DNA of 64,000 bases from Corynebacterium testudinoris (GTDB lineage: Bacteria > Actinomycetota > Actinomycetes > Mycobacteriales > Mycobacteriaceae): NCBI RefSeq assembly GCF_001021045.1, contig NZ_CP011545.1, positions 1,736,001 through 1,800,000 on the forward strand, given 5' to 3'. Made by a program: the position numbers and the translations under genes. Positions 33,430 through 42,467 of this stretch are shown one piece after another; the first letter of the stretch is position 1, and every line of letters begins with the position of its first letter. Below the pieces are notes generated by a model, which saw nothing but the letters and a program-made list of their open reading frames with translations, ran no database searches and had not been told where the DNA came from.

Positions 33430-34857
33430 CTACTCCTGGTTGCTGTCGCGGGCGTCGTCGGCGGAAGTGCTCACCGATCCCGAGTATGGGCGGGCGGGCT
33501 GGTCTCCCGCAACAAATCCTACTGCCCCTCCAGTGAAGGGTCGTGGCTCGCGTCCGACTAGGTCGTCGTAGGCGGATTCGCGGTGCTCGTGGATGTCGAT
33601 GCCCTCGAATTCGGCTTCGTCGTCGATGCGCCAGCCCAGCGTTGCCCGCAGGGCGAGGCCAATGATCGCGGTGATTACTCCGGCGAAGATCATGGTGACC
33701 AAGGCGATGACGATTTGCACGACGAGCAGCTTCAGTCCGTCAATGCCGCCGCCGGTGAAAACACCGCTGTCCGTTGCCACGAACGCCAGCCCGACGGTTC
33801 CCCACAGCCCGGCGACGAGGTGCACACCGACCACGTCGAGGGAGTCGTCGTAGCCAAAGCGGTACTTCAGCCCAACGCCCAGGCAGGCCAGCGCGCCGCC
33901 GATAACGCCCAGAATGATCGAGGTCAGCGGCGTCAGCGCACCCGCCGCCGGGGTGATGGTGACCAGGCCAGCCACCACACCAGAGGCGGCACCCAACGAG
34001 GTGGGATTGCCGTCACGGAGCTTCTCGACGCCCAGCCACCCCAGCATCGCTGCCGCCGTTGCGGCAGTCGTATTCAGCCAGGCCATGCCTGCGGCACCAT
34101 CCGCGGCAAACGCGGATCCACCGTTGAAACCAAACCACCCGAACCACAGGAGAGCGGCACCAAGCATGACGAAGGGGAGGTTGTGGGGGCGCTGCGCGGC
34201 CGTGAGGAAGTCACGGCGACGGCCCACGAGCAGGGCCAACACCAGCGCGGCCGTTCCGGCGGAGATGTGGACGACGGTGCCGCCGGCGAAGTCGATCGGG
34301 GCGATGGTGGCTTCCCCGTCCGTGGTGCCAAACATCCAGGCGGCGAGGCCGTTCTCCGCGTGGGACAGCAGTCCCCCACCCCAGACCATGTGGGCGAGGG
34401 GGAAGTAGACGAAGGTCGACCACAGTCCGGAGAAGACCAGCCAGGTGCCAAATTTCACGCGGCCGGCCAGCGCTCCGGAGATCAATGCGGTGGAGATAAC
34501 AGCGAAGGTGAGCTGGAAGGCGATGTCGATAACGTTGGCGTACCCGGATGCTCCGGCGAGGTAGTTACCGGCGGAGTCGGTGATGGAGTCCCGCAGGCCG
34601 AAGAACTCCAGCGGGTTGGCCACGATGCCCAGCCAGGACTCGGTGCCGTAGGACATTGACCAGCCCCACAGGATGTACACCACGCTGACCACACCCAGGG
34701 TGCCAAACGACATCATCATCATGTTCAGTGCGGAACGGCGACCCGTCATGCCTCCGTAGAACAGTGACAGCGCGGGCGTCATCAGCAGCACCAGCGATGC
34801 TGAGATGAGCATCCAACTGGCGTTTCCCGACGCCATCATGACTTCATCCGCGTTCAT
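33430..34857 (-). CDS. amtB: ammonium transporter AmtB
   Basis: 475 residues with eleven expected membrane helices. Family motifs are MTPALSLFYGGMTGRRSALN, DFAGGTVVHISAGTAALVLAL (signature) and GVHLVAGLWGTVGLAF. The C-terminal tail is ~70 residues, acidic, longer than in E. coli AmtB, and is the part GlnK contacts. First gene of amtB-glnK-glnD, preceded by AmtR-like boxes. Confidence 0.97.
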   Translation of the reverse strand: MNADEVMMASGNASWMLISASLVLLMTPALSLFYGGMTGRRSALNMMMMSFGTLGVVSVVYILWGWSMSYGTESWLGIVANPLEFFGLRDSITDSAGNYLAGASGYANVIDIAFQLTFAVISTALISGALAGRVKFGTWLVFSGLWSTFVYFPLAHMVWGGGLLSHAENGLAAWMFGTTDGEATIAPIDFAGGTVVHISAGTAALVLALLVGRRRDFLTAAQRPHNLPFVMLGAALLWFGWFGFNGGSAFAADGAAGMAWLNTTAATAAAMLGWLGVEKLRDGNPTSLGAASGVVAGLVTITPAAGALTPLTSIILGVIGGALACLGVGLKYRFGYDDSLDVVGVHLVAGLWGTVGLAFVATDSGVFTGGGIDGLKLLVVQIVIALVTMIFAGVITAIIGLALRATLGWRIDDEAEFEGIDIHEHRESAYDDLVGREPRPFTGGAVGFVAGDQPARPYSGSVSTSADDARDSNQE

Positions 34858-34889
34858 GTGCGGACCTCCTCGTTATCGAATTCCCTAAA

Positions 34890-34959
34890 CTATCGTGCGA
34901 CAGGTTTTACTGCCGTGGCTAACTATAGGACGATAGAAAAGGTTTCGATAGCGCTACAG
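34890..34959 (-). promoter_or_regulatory. cluster of three AmtR-like boxes upstream of amtB
   Basis: The AmtR consensus is CTAT-N6-ATAG flanked by T/A runs. An exact half-site pair is CTATAGGACGATAG at 34923-34936, followed by AAA. Weaker copies are CTATCGTGCGACAG at 34890-34903 and CGATAGCGCTACAG at 34946-34959. All lie within 110 bases of the amtB start, suggesting cooperative repression of amtB-glnK-glnD when nitrogen is plentiful. Confidence 0.8.
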
Positions 34960-35003
34960 GTTTAGGCGGGGGTGGAGGCTACCCCCGCGCCTGCTCCCGG
35001 TCT

Positions 35004-36782
35004 CTACCCGAGGAGGGCGTCCACAAACGCCGCGATGTCGAACGGCGCCAAATCATCAGCGCCCTCCCCCAAGCCAACAAGCTTGACCGGAACTCCCAGC
35101 TCCTCCTGCACCTGGAAAACGATGCCGCCCTTCGCAGTACCATCCAGCTTGGTCAGCACAACGCCGGAAATATCCACGACGTCTCGGAACACCCGCGCCT
35201 GCGTCAGACCGTTCTGGCCCACCGTCGCATCCAGAACCAGCAAGACCTCATCGACAACCGCCTTCTTCTCCACCACGCGCTTGACCTTGCCCAGCTGATC
35301 CATCAAACCCGTCGCAGTGTGCAGTCGCCCGGCGGTATCAATAAGCACGACGTCGGCCTGCTGCTCAATGCCCGTGGCCACAGCGTCGAAAGCCACCGAC
35401 GCAGGATCCGCCCCCTCCGAACCCCGCACCGTCGACGCCCCAACTCGGCGCCCCCACGTCTCCAGCTGATCAGCCGCCGCAGCACGGAACGTATCCGCCG
35501 CACCGAGCAACACCGTGTGCCCCATCGACACGAGCACACGCGCCAGCTTGCCCGTCGTTGTCGTCTTGCCAGTGCCATTGACACCCACGACGAGCACGAC
35601 GGCCGGCTTGCCCTCATAAGGCATGGCCTTGATCGATCGATCCAGGTGAGGACCACCCGCCTCGATGAGGGTTTCACGGAGCATCGCGCGCGCCTCCTCC
35701 TCGCTGGACACACCACGCTCGGCGATCTTCAGCCGCAGCGACTCCACCACCTTCGTGGTCACCGCCGTGCCAAGATCCGCCATGATGAGCGTGTCCTCGA
35801 TCTCCTCCCACGCATCCTCATCCAAATCGCCCGCGCTCAGAATGCCCAGGACACCCTGCCCAATGACGTTTTGCGAACGCGACAGCCGCCCACGCAGACG
35901 ACCCAAACGCCCTGATGCGGGAGCAATCTCCTCCACCGCAGCGGGCACCGGTTCCGGCTCGGGCGCAACCTCTGGGACCGGAGTCTGCTCGACAGCCTCC
36001 TCGACGGCATCGACAGTCACCGCCGCCGCAGCGGCAGCCTCCTCAGCTTCCTCCACAACCTCGGGCTCCGGGAGCACTTCTTCTTCCACTGCCGGTTCCT
36101 CAACCGGTTCGACAACCACTGGGTTCGGGTCTAGCCCGGAAGCGGACGACGAAACTTCTTCAACTGTGGCTTCATCGAGAACGACGTCAGTCTCGACGAG
36201 CTCGGGCGCAACCTCGGCAACCTCTTCTTCTTCGGCGATAACCTCAGGCTCTGCCACCTCAACCGGTTCGACAACCACCGGGTTGGGGTCTAGCTCGGAA
36301 GCGGACTGCACATCTCCCTCAACCACGGCTTCATCGAAGACGACGTCAGACTCGACGGACTCTGCCACCTCAACCGGTTCGACAACCACTGGGTTCAGGT
36401 CCAGTTCGGAAGCGGACTGCACATCTTCTTCAACTGTGGCTTCATCGATGACGACGCCAGTCTCGACGGGCTCCGCCACCTCGACCGGTTCAACTGGCTC
36501 CGGTTCGAATACCCTCTCCGGCTCGACGGGAACCACCGGAACGACCGGCACGGGCTCCTTCTCGGCCTGCTTGGCTGGGGCGAAGTTGAAACCACCGGTG
36601 GCTTGGTAGTTGCCGGATTTCTCCTGCTGGGTGAGCTCTTTCGGTTCTTCTTCGTTCTTTTCAAAGCTCACCGTCTTGCTCTTTCGGCGGTTCAATCCGA
36701 TAGCCACGATGGCGATGATGAGGAGAAGGACGACGAGTGCGGCAAGCGCAATGGAGACAATGGTCAAGTTCATAGTGTCCAT
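35004..36782 (-). CDS. ftsY: signal recognition particle receptor FtsY
   Basis: 592 residues from the ATG at 36782 (MDTMNLTIVSIALAALVVLLLIIAIVAIG; an ATG at 36773 is also possible). A real transmembrane helix is followed by ~230 acidic residues containing 37-residue repeats, then the NG domain: VVGVNGTGKTTTTGKLARVL (P loop), VVLIDTAGRLHTATGLMDQL, and LTKLDGTAKGGIVFQVQ. FtsY docks Ffh-ribosome complexes at the membrane. The acidic domain is longer than in E. coli. It follows smc with a 23-base gap. Confidence 0.97.
   Translation of the reverse strand: MDTMNLTIVSIALAALVVLLLIIAIVAIGLNRRKSKTVSFEKNEEEPKELTQQEKSGNYQATGGFNFAPAKQAEKEPVPVVPVVPVEPERVFEPEPVEPVEVAEPVETGVVIDEATVEEDVQSASELDLNPVVVEPVEVAESVESDVVFDEAVVEGDVQSASELDPNPVVVEPVEVAEPEVIAEEEEVAEVAPELVETDVVLDEATVEEVSSSASGLDPNPVVVEPVEEPAVEEEVLPEPEVVEEAEEAAAAAAVTVDAVEEAVEQTPVPEVAPEPEPVPAAVEEIAPASGRLGRLRGRLSRSQNVIGQGVLGILSAGDLDEDAWEEIEDTLIMADLGTAVTTKVVESLRLKIAERGVSSEEEARAMLRETLIEAGGPHLDRSIKAMPYEGKPAVVLVVGVNGTGKTTTTGKLARVLVSMGHTVLLGAADTFRAAAADQLETWGRRVGASTVRGSEGADPASVAFDAVATGIEQQADVVLIDTAGRLHTATGLMDQLGKVKRVVEKKAVVDEVLLVLDATVGQNGLTQARVFRDVVDISGVVLTKLDGTAKGGIVFQVQEELGVPVKLVGLGEGADDLAPFDIAAFVDALLG
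36098..36500 (-). repeat. 111-base tandem repeats in the acidic domain of ftsY
   Basis: Two near-identical units of exactly 111 bases (36253-36363 and 36364-36474), a partial unit from 36475, and a diverged copy from about 36098. Each encodes 37 residues such as DVQSASELDPNPVVVEPVEV within a longer acidic unit. The high identity at DNA level implies recent duplication. Confidence 0.85.
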
Positions 36783-36805
36783 AGTGGCAGGACTGGCCGG
36801 AATTC

Positions 36806-39800
36806 TCACCTAGGTTCGTGCTGAGGGCTCATTCTCTGGCTGAGGACTCGGGTGATGCCATCTCCGCGCATGGTGACGCCGTAGAGGACGTTCGCTACGT
36901 CCATCGTGGGTTTTTGGTGAGTGATCACGATGAGCTGGGAGTCTTTGCGCAGGTCTTCGAAAAGCGCGATGAGGCGGCGAAGGTTGACATCGTCCAGCGC
37001 TGCTTCGACTTCGTCCATGACGTAGAAGGGGCTGGGTCGCGCCTTAAAAATGGCGACGAGCATCGCCAGCGCGGTGAGAGATTTTTCGCCGCCAGAGAGT
37101 AAGGAAAGGCGCTTGACCTTCTTGCCCGGGGGACGGGCTTCGACGTCGATGCCGGTGGTGAGCAGGTCATCGGGGTCGGTGAGGATGAGTCGACCTTCGC
37201 CACCGGGGAAGAGCGTGCCAAAGACGTGCGGGAATTGAGCTTCGACGTCGTGCCAGGCATCGGTGAATAGCTGCAGGATTCGGGCGTCGACGTCGTCGAT
37301 GACGCCGGAGAGGTCTTTGCGGGCCTGGATAACATCGTCGAGCTGGGTGGATAGGAACTCGTAGCGTTCCTCCAGCGCCTTGAATTCTTCGAGCGCCAAG
37401 GGGTTGACTTTGCCCAGGGCGGTGAGGTCCTTTTCGGCCTGCTTGAGGCGCTTTTCTTCCTCCGGCCGGTTGAAGTCCTCGTCGGGGGTGTAGTCGGCCA
37501 TCAAGTCGGCGATGGGTACGCCGAGTTGCTCGACGATCTTCGACTCGGCTTCGTCGATACGCACCTGCGCCTGGGAACGGGCAATGTCGCCGGCGTGCGC
37601 ATTGTCGGTGAGGCGGGAGAGCTGGTTGCGGGCCGCGCTGACCTTATCTTTTGCCCGTGCGAGCTCCGTGGAGATCGCTGTGCGCCGCTGGGTCAGCTCG
37701 TCGCGGTTGGTCACTGCCCGCGCCGTCGCGTCGTTTACTCGCGCCGCGAGGTCACGGGCATGCTTTTCCACGCTCTCCGCGAGCTCAGCTGCTTCTCGAC
37801 GCCGTCGCATGGCTTCATCGTGGCGGGCCTTCGCCTGTCGCTCATGCACAGCCTGGCGGCGTAGGTTCTCCCCCTTGCCCGCGGCCTGGTTGGCGCGCTC
37901 CTCGGCGGTGCGCAGCGCGAGGCTCGCCTCCATTTCCATGGCCTTAATCTGCGCCAACGCTGTCTGCGCTTCGTCTCGGGCAAGCGTCGATGGCTCCTCC
38001 GGCGCATCCGCATCGTCGACTCGGGCCAAGCGATCGCGCACCTGCGTCAACTCATCGCGCAGTCCGGCGAGTCGGGCTTCAGCACCCGTGGCACGCTCGG
38101 CGGCGCGTTGGTGCTCCGCCCGGTTGGCCTCGTATTGCTTCCGCAAACGCGCGGCATCCCTCTCCCACGCGACCACCGACTGGTCGTGTTCGCGCAGCGC
38201 GGCCTTCTTCGCTGCGGCATCGACGCGCGCATCCTCCGCCGCGATGCTGGCACCGGCGAGCGTGCCGGACAATTCTTCCAACTCCGCTCGCGCGCTAACG
38301 AGTTCCTTGTCAGCATCCGCAATCTGCGCGCTGACTTCGACCGGAGTGGTCGCACCATGGCCGACTTGCACCCACCCCTGCCCGCACAGCACGCCGTCGC
38401 GGGTCACGGCCCGCAGCCGCGGGTCGTGTGCCACCGCCTTCCGGGCGGTGGGCAGGTCGGCGGTGAGGACGACGTCGGCAAGCAATCGGTTGATTGCCAC
38501 AAGAATTCGCTTATCGACGTCCACGTGGTCCAGAATCCACGTCACCCCATCCGGCAGCGTGGCGTCCAGCCGCCAGGATTGACCAGAGTCGCTGGCGTCG
38601 ATGAGGACGGTGCGGGTGCTACCGGCGAGTTCGGCGAGCAGACCGTCGCTGAGGTGGCCGGTCAGTGCTTCGGCGTGTGCCCCCAGCGCAGCAGAGACCG
38701 CGCGCGGCTCGGAGCTGCTGATGAGGTCGGCGAGGGCGGTCCACTCCCCTAGTTTCTCGGCGGCGTCGACGGTCGGGGCATTCTGGCGCAGCGTATCGAT
38801 CCGCGCCTGCAGCGAATACACCGCCCGCTCCCGCTGACGCTGCTGCTCCCGCAGCTGGTCAAGGCGCTTCTCGGCGGCTCCGGCCTCGCTCGCCGCCCGC
38901 ACATGCGCCTCGTCCAAGGGCTCCCGCCGTCCACCCAATTCCTGGAGTGTGGCGGCCACCTCCGTCACCTCGGCTTCGGCGGCGGTGGTGCGCGCCAACG
39001 TTTCGGCGAGGGTTTCCTCCTGGCGCGCGATCTCCTCCTCCGCGCCCGCGACCTGGCCAGCGAGGGACTCTTCCGCAGCGATGAGGCGGACCACACCTTC
39101 TCGACGATCCGCGATCGCGCGCACCTGCGCCATGTGCTCGGAGTCGGCTTCCCTCCGCGCCTCTTCCCGGTCCATCACCTCATCGCGAATCGACTCCAGC
39201 CGCTCACGAGCCATGTCCACGGTTTCGGTGAGCAGTTCAAACTCTTCCTCTGCCTCCGCCGCGCGCCGCTCCAGCACCTCCGGATCCTGCCCGGCGTAAG
39301 CGATCTGGGCTCCAGCATTGGCACTGCGTTCCGCCGCGATACGCGAGGTCGCGGAGACCCGCTCCGCCAGCGTGGACAACGAAAACCACAGCTGCTGAGC
39401 CTCCTCCGCCTGCGGAGTGATCCCCTCCAGCTGACCTTCGAGCGTGACCTGCACGTCGCTAGCCTCTTCCAGCCGCTCGGTGAGCTCCTCTACTTCCTCC
39501 GCGAGCAGGCGAGCGCGGCGGTCCGCATCTTCAAACTCTTGCCGGAGACGCTGGACGCGATCGCCGGCCAGCCGCAAGCGGGCGTCGCGAAGCGTGGCCT
39601 GGACCGTCGCCGCCCGCTGCGCCGCCTCTGCCTGCCTGGCCAGCGGCTTGAGCTGGCGCTTAAGCTCCGAAGTGAGATCAGTGAGGCGATCCAGATTCGC
39701 CTGCATGCCAACGAGCTTGCGCTGCGCCTTCTCCTTCCGGCGGCGGTGCTTGAGCACACCCGCCGCCTCCTCGATGAAGGCGCGACGCTCCTCCGGCTTC

Positions 39801-40255
39801 GACTCCAGGATCTGGGCAAGTCGGCCCTGCCCGACGATGACGTGCATCTCGCGGCCAATACCGGAATCCGACAACAGCTCTTGGATATCCATGAGCCGGG
39901 CCTTGGCACCATTGATCTCGTATTCGCTCGCACCATCGCGGAACATCCGGCGCGTGAGCGAGACCTCGCTGTACTCAATGGGCAGCGCACCATCAGAATT
40001 ATCGATGGTCAACGTCACCTCAGCGCGGCCGAGCTGCTGACGATCCCCCGCCCCCGCGAAGATGACATCCTGCATCTTGCCGCCACGCAGGGTCTTTGCG
40101 CCCTGCTCCCCCATGACCCAGGCGAGCGCATCCACCACGTTCGACTTACCCGACCCGTTCGGCCCGACCACCGCGCAGATGCCGGGCTCAAATTTCAGGG
40201 TCGTCGCAGACGCAAAGGACTTAAATCCTTTAAGTGTCAACGACTTCAAATGCAC
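36806..40255 (-). CDS. smc: chromosome segregation protein SMC
   Basis: 1149 residues. Walker A is VVGPNGSGKSNVVDALAW near residue 30, the coiled coils and a hinge near residues 510-650 follow, and the C-terminal ABC signature is LSLLSGGEKSLTALAML with Walker B PFYVMDEVEAALDD. SMC dimers load with ScpAB and organise the chromosome. Gene order acyP-smc-ftsY is standard for the genus. Confidence 0.97.
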   Translation of the reverse strand: MHLKSLTLKGFKSFASATTLKFEPGICAVVGPNGSGKSNVVDALAWVMGEQGAKTLRGGKMQDVIFAGAGDRQQLGRAEVTLTIDNSDGALPIEYSEVSLTRRMFRDGASEYEINGAKARLMDIQELLSDSGIGREMHVIVGQGRLAQILESKPEERRAFIEEAAGVLKHRRRKEKAQRKLVGMQANLDRLTDLTSELKRQLKPLARQAEAAQRAATVQATLRDARLRLAGDRVQRLRQEFEDADRRARLLAEEVEELTERLEEASDVQVTLEGQLEGITPQAEEAQQLWFSLSTLAERVSATSRIAAERSANAGAQIAYAGQDPEVLERRAAEAEEEFELLTETVDMARERLESIRDEVMDREEARREADSEHMAQVRAIADRREGVVRLIAAEESLAGQVAGAEEEIARQEETLAETLARTTAAEAEVTEVAATLQELGGRREPLDEAHVRAASEAGAAEKRLDQLREQQRQRERAVYSLQARIDTLRQNAPTVDAAEKLGEWTALADLISSSEPRAVSAALGAHAEALTGHLSDGLLAELAGSTRTVLIDASDSGQSWRLDATLPDGVTWILDHVDVDKRILVAINRLLADVVLTADLPTARKAVAHDPRLRAVTRDGVLCGQGWVQVGHGATTPVEVSAQIADADKELVSARAELEELSGTLAGASIAAEDARVDAAAKKAALREHDQSVVAWERDAARLRKQYEANRAEHQRAAERATGAEARLAGLRDELTQVRDRLARVDDADAPEEPSTLARDEAQTALAQIKAMEMEASLALRTAEERANQAAGKGENLRRQAVHERQAKARHDEAMRRRREAAELAESVEKHARDLAARVNDATARAVTNRDELTQRRTAISTELARAKDKVSAARNQLSRLTDNAHAGDIARSQAQVRIDEAESKIVEQLGVPIADLMADYTPDEDFNRPEEEKRLKQAEKDLTALGKVNPLALEEFKALEERYEFLSTQLDDVIQARKDLSGVIDDVDARILQLFTDAWHDVEAQFPHVFGTLFPGGEGRLILTDPDDLLTTGIDVEARPPGKKVKRLSLLSGGEKSLTALAMLVAIFKARPSPFYVMDEVEAALDDVNLRRLIALFEDLRKDSQLIVITHQKPTMDVANVLYGVTMRGDGITRVLSQRMSPQHEPR

Positions 40256-40286
40256 CCGGTCAGATTAACACCTGGGCCCGACAGGA

Positions 40287-40568
40287 CTATTCGACACTAA
40301 ACCCGCGCTCGCCCTTGGCCGGGGACCACTTGAAAGCCACTCGGTCCACCCGACCTGGGCGACGATGGGACGTCCGTTTTTCCTGCAGCCGATGGAGCAA
40401 CTCTTCGAGGTGATCACCCGAGCCTTCCGCGACGACGCAGACGCGACCATCGGGAAGATTGGTGGCAGACCCGGTGAGGTCCAGTTCGACGGCCTCACCG
40501 CGCACCCACCAGCGGAAGCCCACGCCCTGCACCAATCCGTGCACGTAAGCAGTTAGACGATCGGCCAT
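40287..40568 (-). CDS. acyP: acylphosphatase
   Basis: 93 residues. VHGLVQGVGFRWWVRGEA carries the phosphate-binding loop and catalytic arginine, and SATNLPDGRVCVVAEG carries the catalytic asparagine. Hydrolyses acyl phosphates. It overlaps the 3' end of the symporter gene upstream by 16 bases and precedes smc by 31 bases. Confidence 0.93.
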   Translation of the reverse strand: MADRLTAYVHGLVQGVGFRWWVRGEAVELDLTGSATNLPDGRVCVVAEGSGDHLEELLHRLQEKRTSHRRPGRVDRVAFKWSPAKGERGFSVE

Positions 40569-42058
40569 TCGCTTCGACCTTCGAGCTTGCGGCGGTCTTC
40601 CTCGCTACGACGAGTGACCGGGTCGGAGCCGTCCCACACCTCGACGTTCTTGAGCTCAGGGAGCATGTCACGGTTAAACACCGGATCGAGCCCCTGCCGC
40701 TTCTGCTCACCGTAGTTCTTGAGCAGCTTGAAGGCCACCCCACCCAACGGGATGATCGCGATGAGGTTGATGAAGACCATCGACGCCGCGAAAGTATCGC
40801 CCAGCGCCCAGACCAGCGGGAGGGAGCCGACAGCACCGAAGAACACGAACCCAACCACAACCACGCGGAACACGTTGAGCCAGGTTGTCGACTTGGTCAG
40901 GTACTCGATGTTGGCCTGAGCCAAGTAGTAATTACCCAGGATGGAGGAGAACGCCAGGAAGAAAAGGATGAAGGTAACGAAGTGCGTACCCCACGCGCCG
41001 ACCTCACTAGACAGTGCCGCCTGAGTTAGGGACGCACCCTGGATGCTCTCGCCGTACACCATGTCCTGGCTACCGAGCAGAATGATGAAAGCGGTGATGG
41101 AACAGACGACCAACGTGTCAAAATATACGCCCAGGGTCTGCACAAGTCCCTGCTTGACGGGGTGCGACACCGTCGCCGTAGCGGCCGCGTTGGGGGCGGA
41201 ACCCTGGCCGGCCTCGTTAGAGAACAAACCTCGACGCATACCGTTCATGAACGCCGCGCCGACCGTCGCGCCGACCACTTCCTTGAAGCCGAGAGCGTGG
41301 CCGACGATGTCAGCGATAACTCCCGGAACTTCCTGGATGCGCAGCGACAACACGATGACAGCGACGATGATGTAGGCCACCGCCATGAACGGAACAATGA
41401 TCTGAGTGGCATGCGCAATGCGGCGCACACCACCGAAGATAATCGACGCCGTGAACAGGGCCAGGACGCCACCGATGATCATCTTGAAGCCCAGCGAATC
41501 ACGCTGCAGGGACTGGCCAACCGCCTCGACGATCGAGTTCGTCTGGATAGCGTTGTAGATGAAGCCATACGTAATCGAGATAAAGATCGCGAACAATATC
41601 GCCAGCCAGCGGGCATTGAGACCCCTGGTCATGTAATACGCCGGGCCACCGTGATAGTTGCCATCCTTATCGCGCGTCTTCCACAGCTGGGCCAACGTCG
41701 ACTCCACAAACGCCGTCGCGCCACCAATGATGGCGATCATCCACATCCAGAAGACCGCACCCGGCCCACCCAGCGTGATAGCGACTGCGACACCAGCCAC
41801 GTTGCCGGTACCCACGCGCGACGCCGCCGAGATGGTGAACGCCTGGAACGCCGAGATTCCGCCATACTCATCATCCTGGTCCTTGCCCTTCCCACCAGGC
41901 TTCTCCATGACGGACCGGAACATATCGGGCACCAGACGGATCTGGACCAGCAGGGTACGGATGCCGAAGTAGAGTCCGGCCGCAATGAGCAACCACGGCA
42001 CGACCGTCCAGAGGTTGTCGTTGATCGTCCCTGTGACGAACGATTCGATGTTTTCCAT
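40553..42058 (-). CDS. alanine/glycine:cation symporter, AGCS family
   Basis: 501 residues from the ATG at 42058 (MENIESFVTGTINDNLWTVV); 83 upstream open codons have no homology and are rejected. AGCS features: AFQAFTISAASRVGTGNVAGVAVAITLGGPGAVFWMW, the family signature YHGGPAYYMTRGL, and GLFSNEAGQGSAPNAAATA. About ten to eleven hydrophobic segments. It imports alanine or glycine with sodium or protons. No strong Shine-Dalgarno; TACATT ten bases before the ATG may be the -10 of a leaderless transcript. Confidence 0.93.
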   Translation of the reverse strand: MENIESFVTGTINDNLWTVVPWLLIAAGLYFGIRTLLVQIRLVPDMFRSVMEKPGGKGKDQDDEYGGISAFQAFTISAASRVGTGNVAGVAVAITLGGPGAVFWMWMIAIIGGATAFVESTLAQLWKTRDKDGNYHGGPAYYMTRGLNARWLAILFAIFISITYGFIYNAIQTNSIVEAVGQSLQRDSLGFKMIIGGVLALFTASIIFGGVRRIAHATQIIVPFMAVAYIIVAVIVLSLRIQEVPGVIADIVGHALGFKEVVGATVGAAFMNGMRRGLFSNEAGQGSAPNAAATATVSHPVKQGLVQTLGVYFDTLVVCSITAFIILLGSQDMVYGESIQGASLTQAALSSEVGAWGTHFVTFILFFLAFSSILGNYYLAQANIEYLTKSTTWLNVFRVVVVGFVFFGAVGSLPLVWALGDTFAASMVFINLIAIIPLGGVAFKLLKNYGEQKRQGLDPVFNRDMLPELKNVEVWDGSDPVTRRSEEDRRKLEGRSEWPIV

Positions 42059-42411
42059 TGCTTTAATGTAGCTCGCCTTGTGGCTGCGGTCACCACTTAG
42101 GCGAATATCGTCATGGTTCACTGGGACGAGTCCGCAATCAACCCCTGCATCGGAGGACATCCGCTCACCCATCCGCCAGAGACAGGCACCTCCCTGGGCC
42201 GCACGGTGCGAACCATCAGACGTGCCACTAGCTGCGTCCAATTCCAGGGACCGAGTACCGCAGGGATGGCAAGTGCTCGACGATGGGCTCCAAGACCCGC
42301 CTTTCAACCGCTAGGGTGACGATGTGATCTCGGAAGGCCGTCAAGTTCACATATAAGTCAACCACTTCCTCCTATGTCGACCTCTCCACCGCGTTGTGCT
42401 ATCATCAACCC
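42059..42411. other. long intergenic region between the symporter and the Abi_2 gene
   Basis: About 350 bases with no recognisable gene. Open frames on both strands here lack domain similarity. I looked for a glycine riboswitch in front of the symporter and did not find its conserved core. Near 42400 the sequence TGCTATCAT looks like an extended -10 for the hairpin RNA/Abi_2 transcript. Confidence 0.4.
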
Positions 42412-42450
42412 ACCATGATCAGCCCGTTGCCAAAAGCGCGGGCTGATTTT
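42412..42450 (+). ncRNA. candidate short hairpin RNA upstream of the Abi_2 gene
   Basis: ATCAGCCCG (42418-42426) pairs perfectly with CGGGCTGAT (42439-42447), loop of 12 bases, followed by TTTCTATT. It looks like an intrinsic terminator placed only 18 bases before the Abi_2 start codon, and an extended -10 (TGCTATCAT, ending at 42405) sits just upstream, so a ~40-nt RNA starting near 42412 is likely. AbiF-type genes are reported to be paired with a small structured antitoxin-like RNA; assignment to that class is inference. Confidence 0.55.
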
Positions 42451-42467
42451 CTATTCCTGCGGGGACC

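Noticed and set aside
36098-36500. Repeats read as a CRISPR array
   Set aside because: The repeats are 111 bases, contiguous, in frame and code for the acidic domain of FtsY.
42059-42330. Glycine riboswitch in front of the symporter
   Set aside because: The conserved glycine-aptamer core could not be found on the minus strand.
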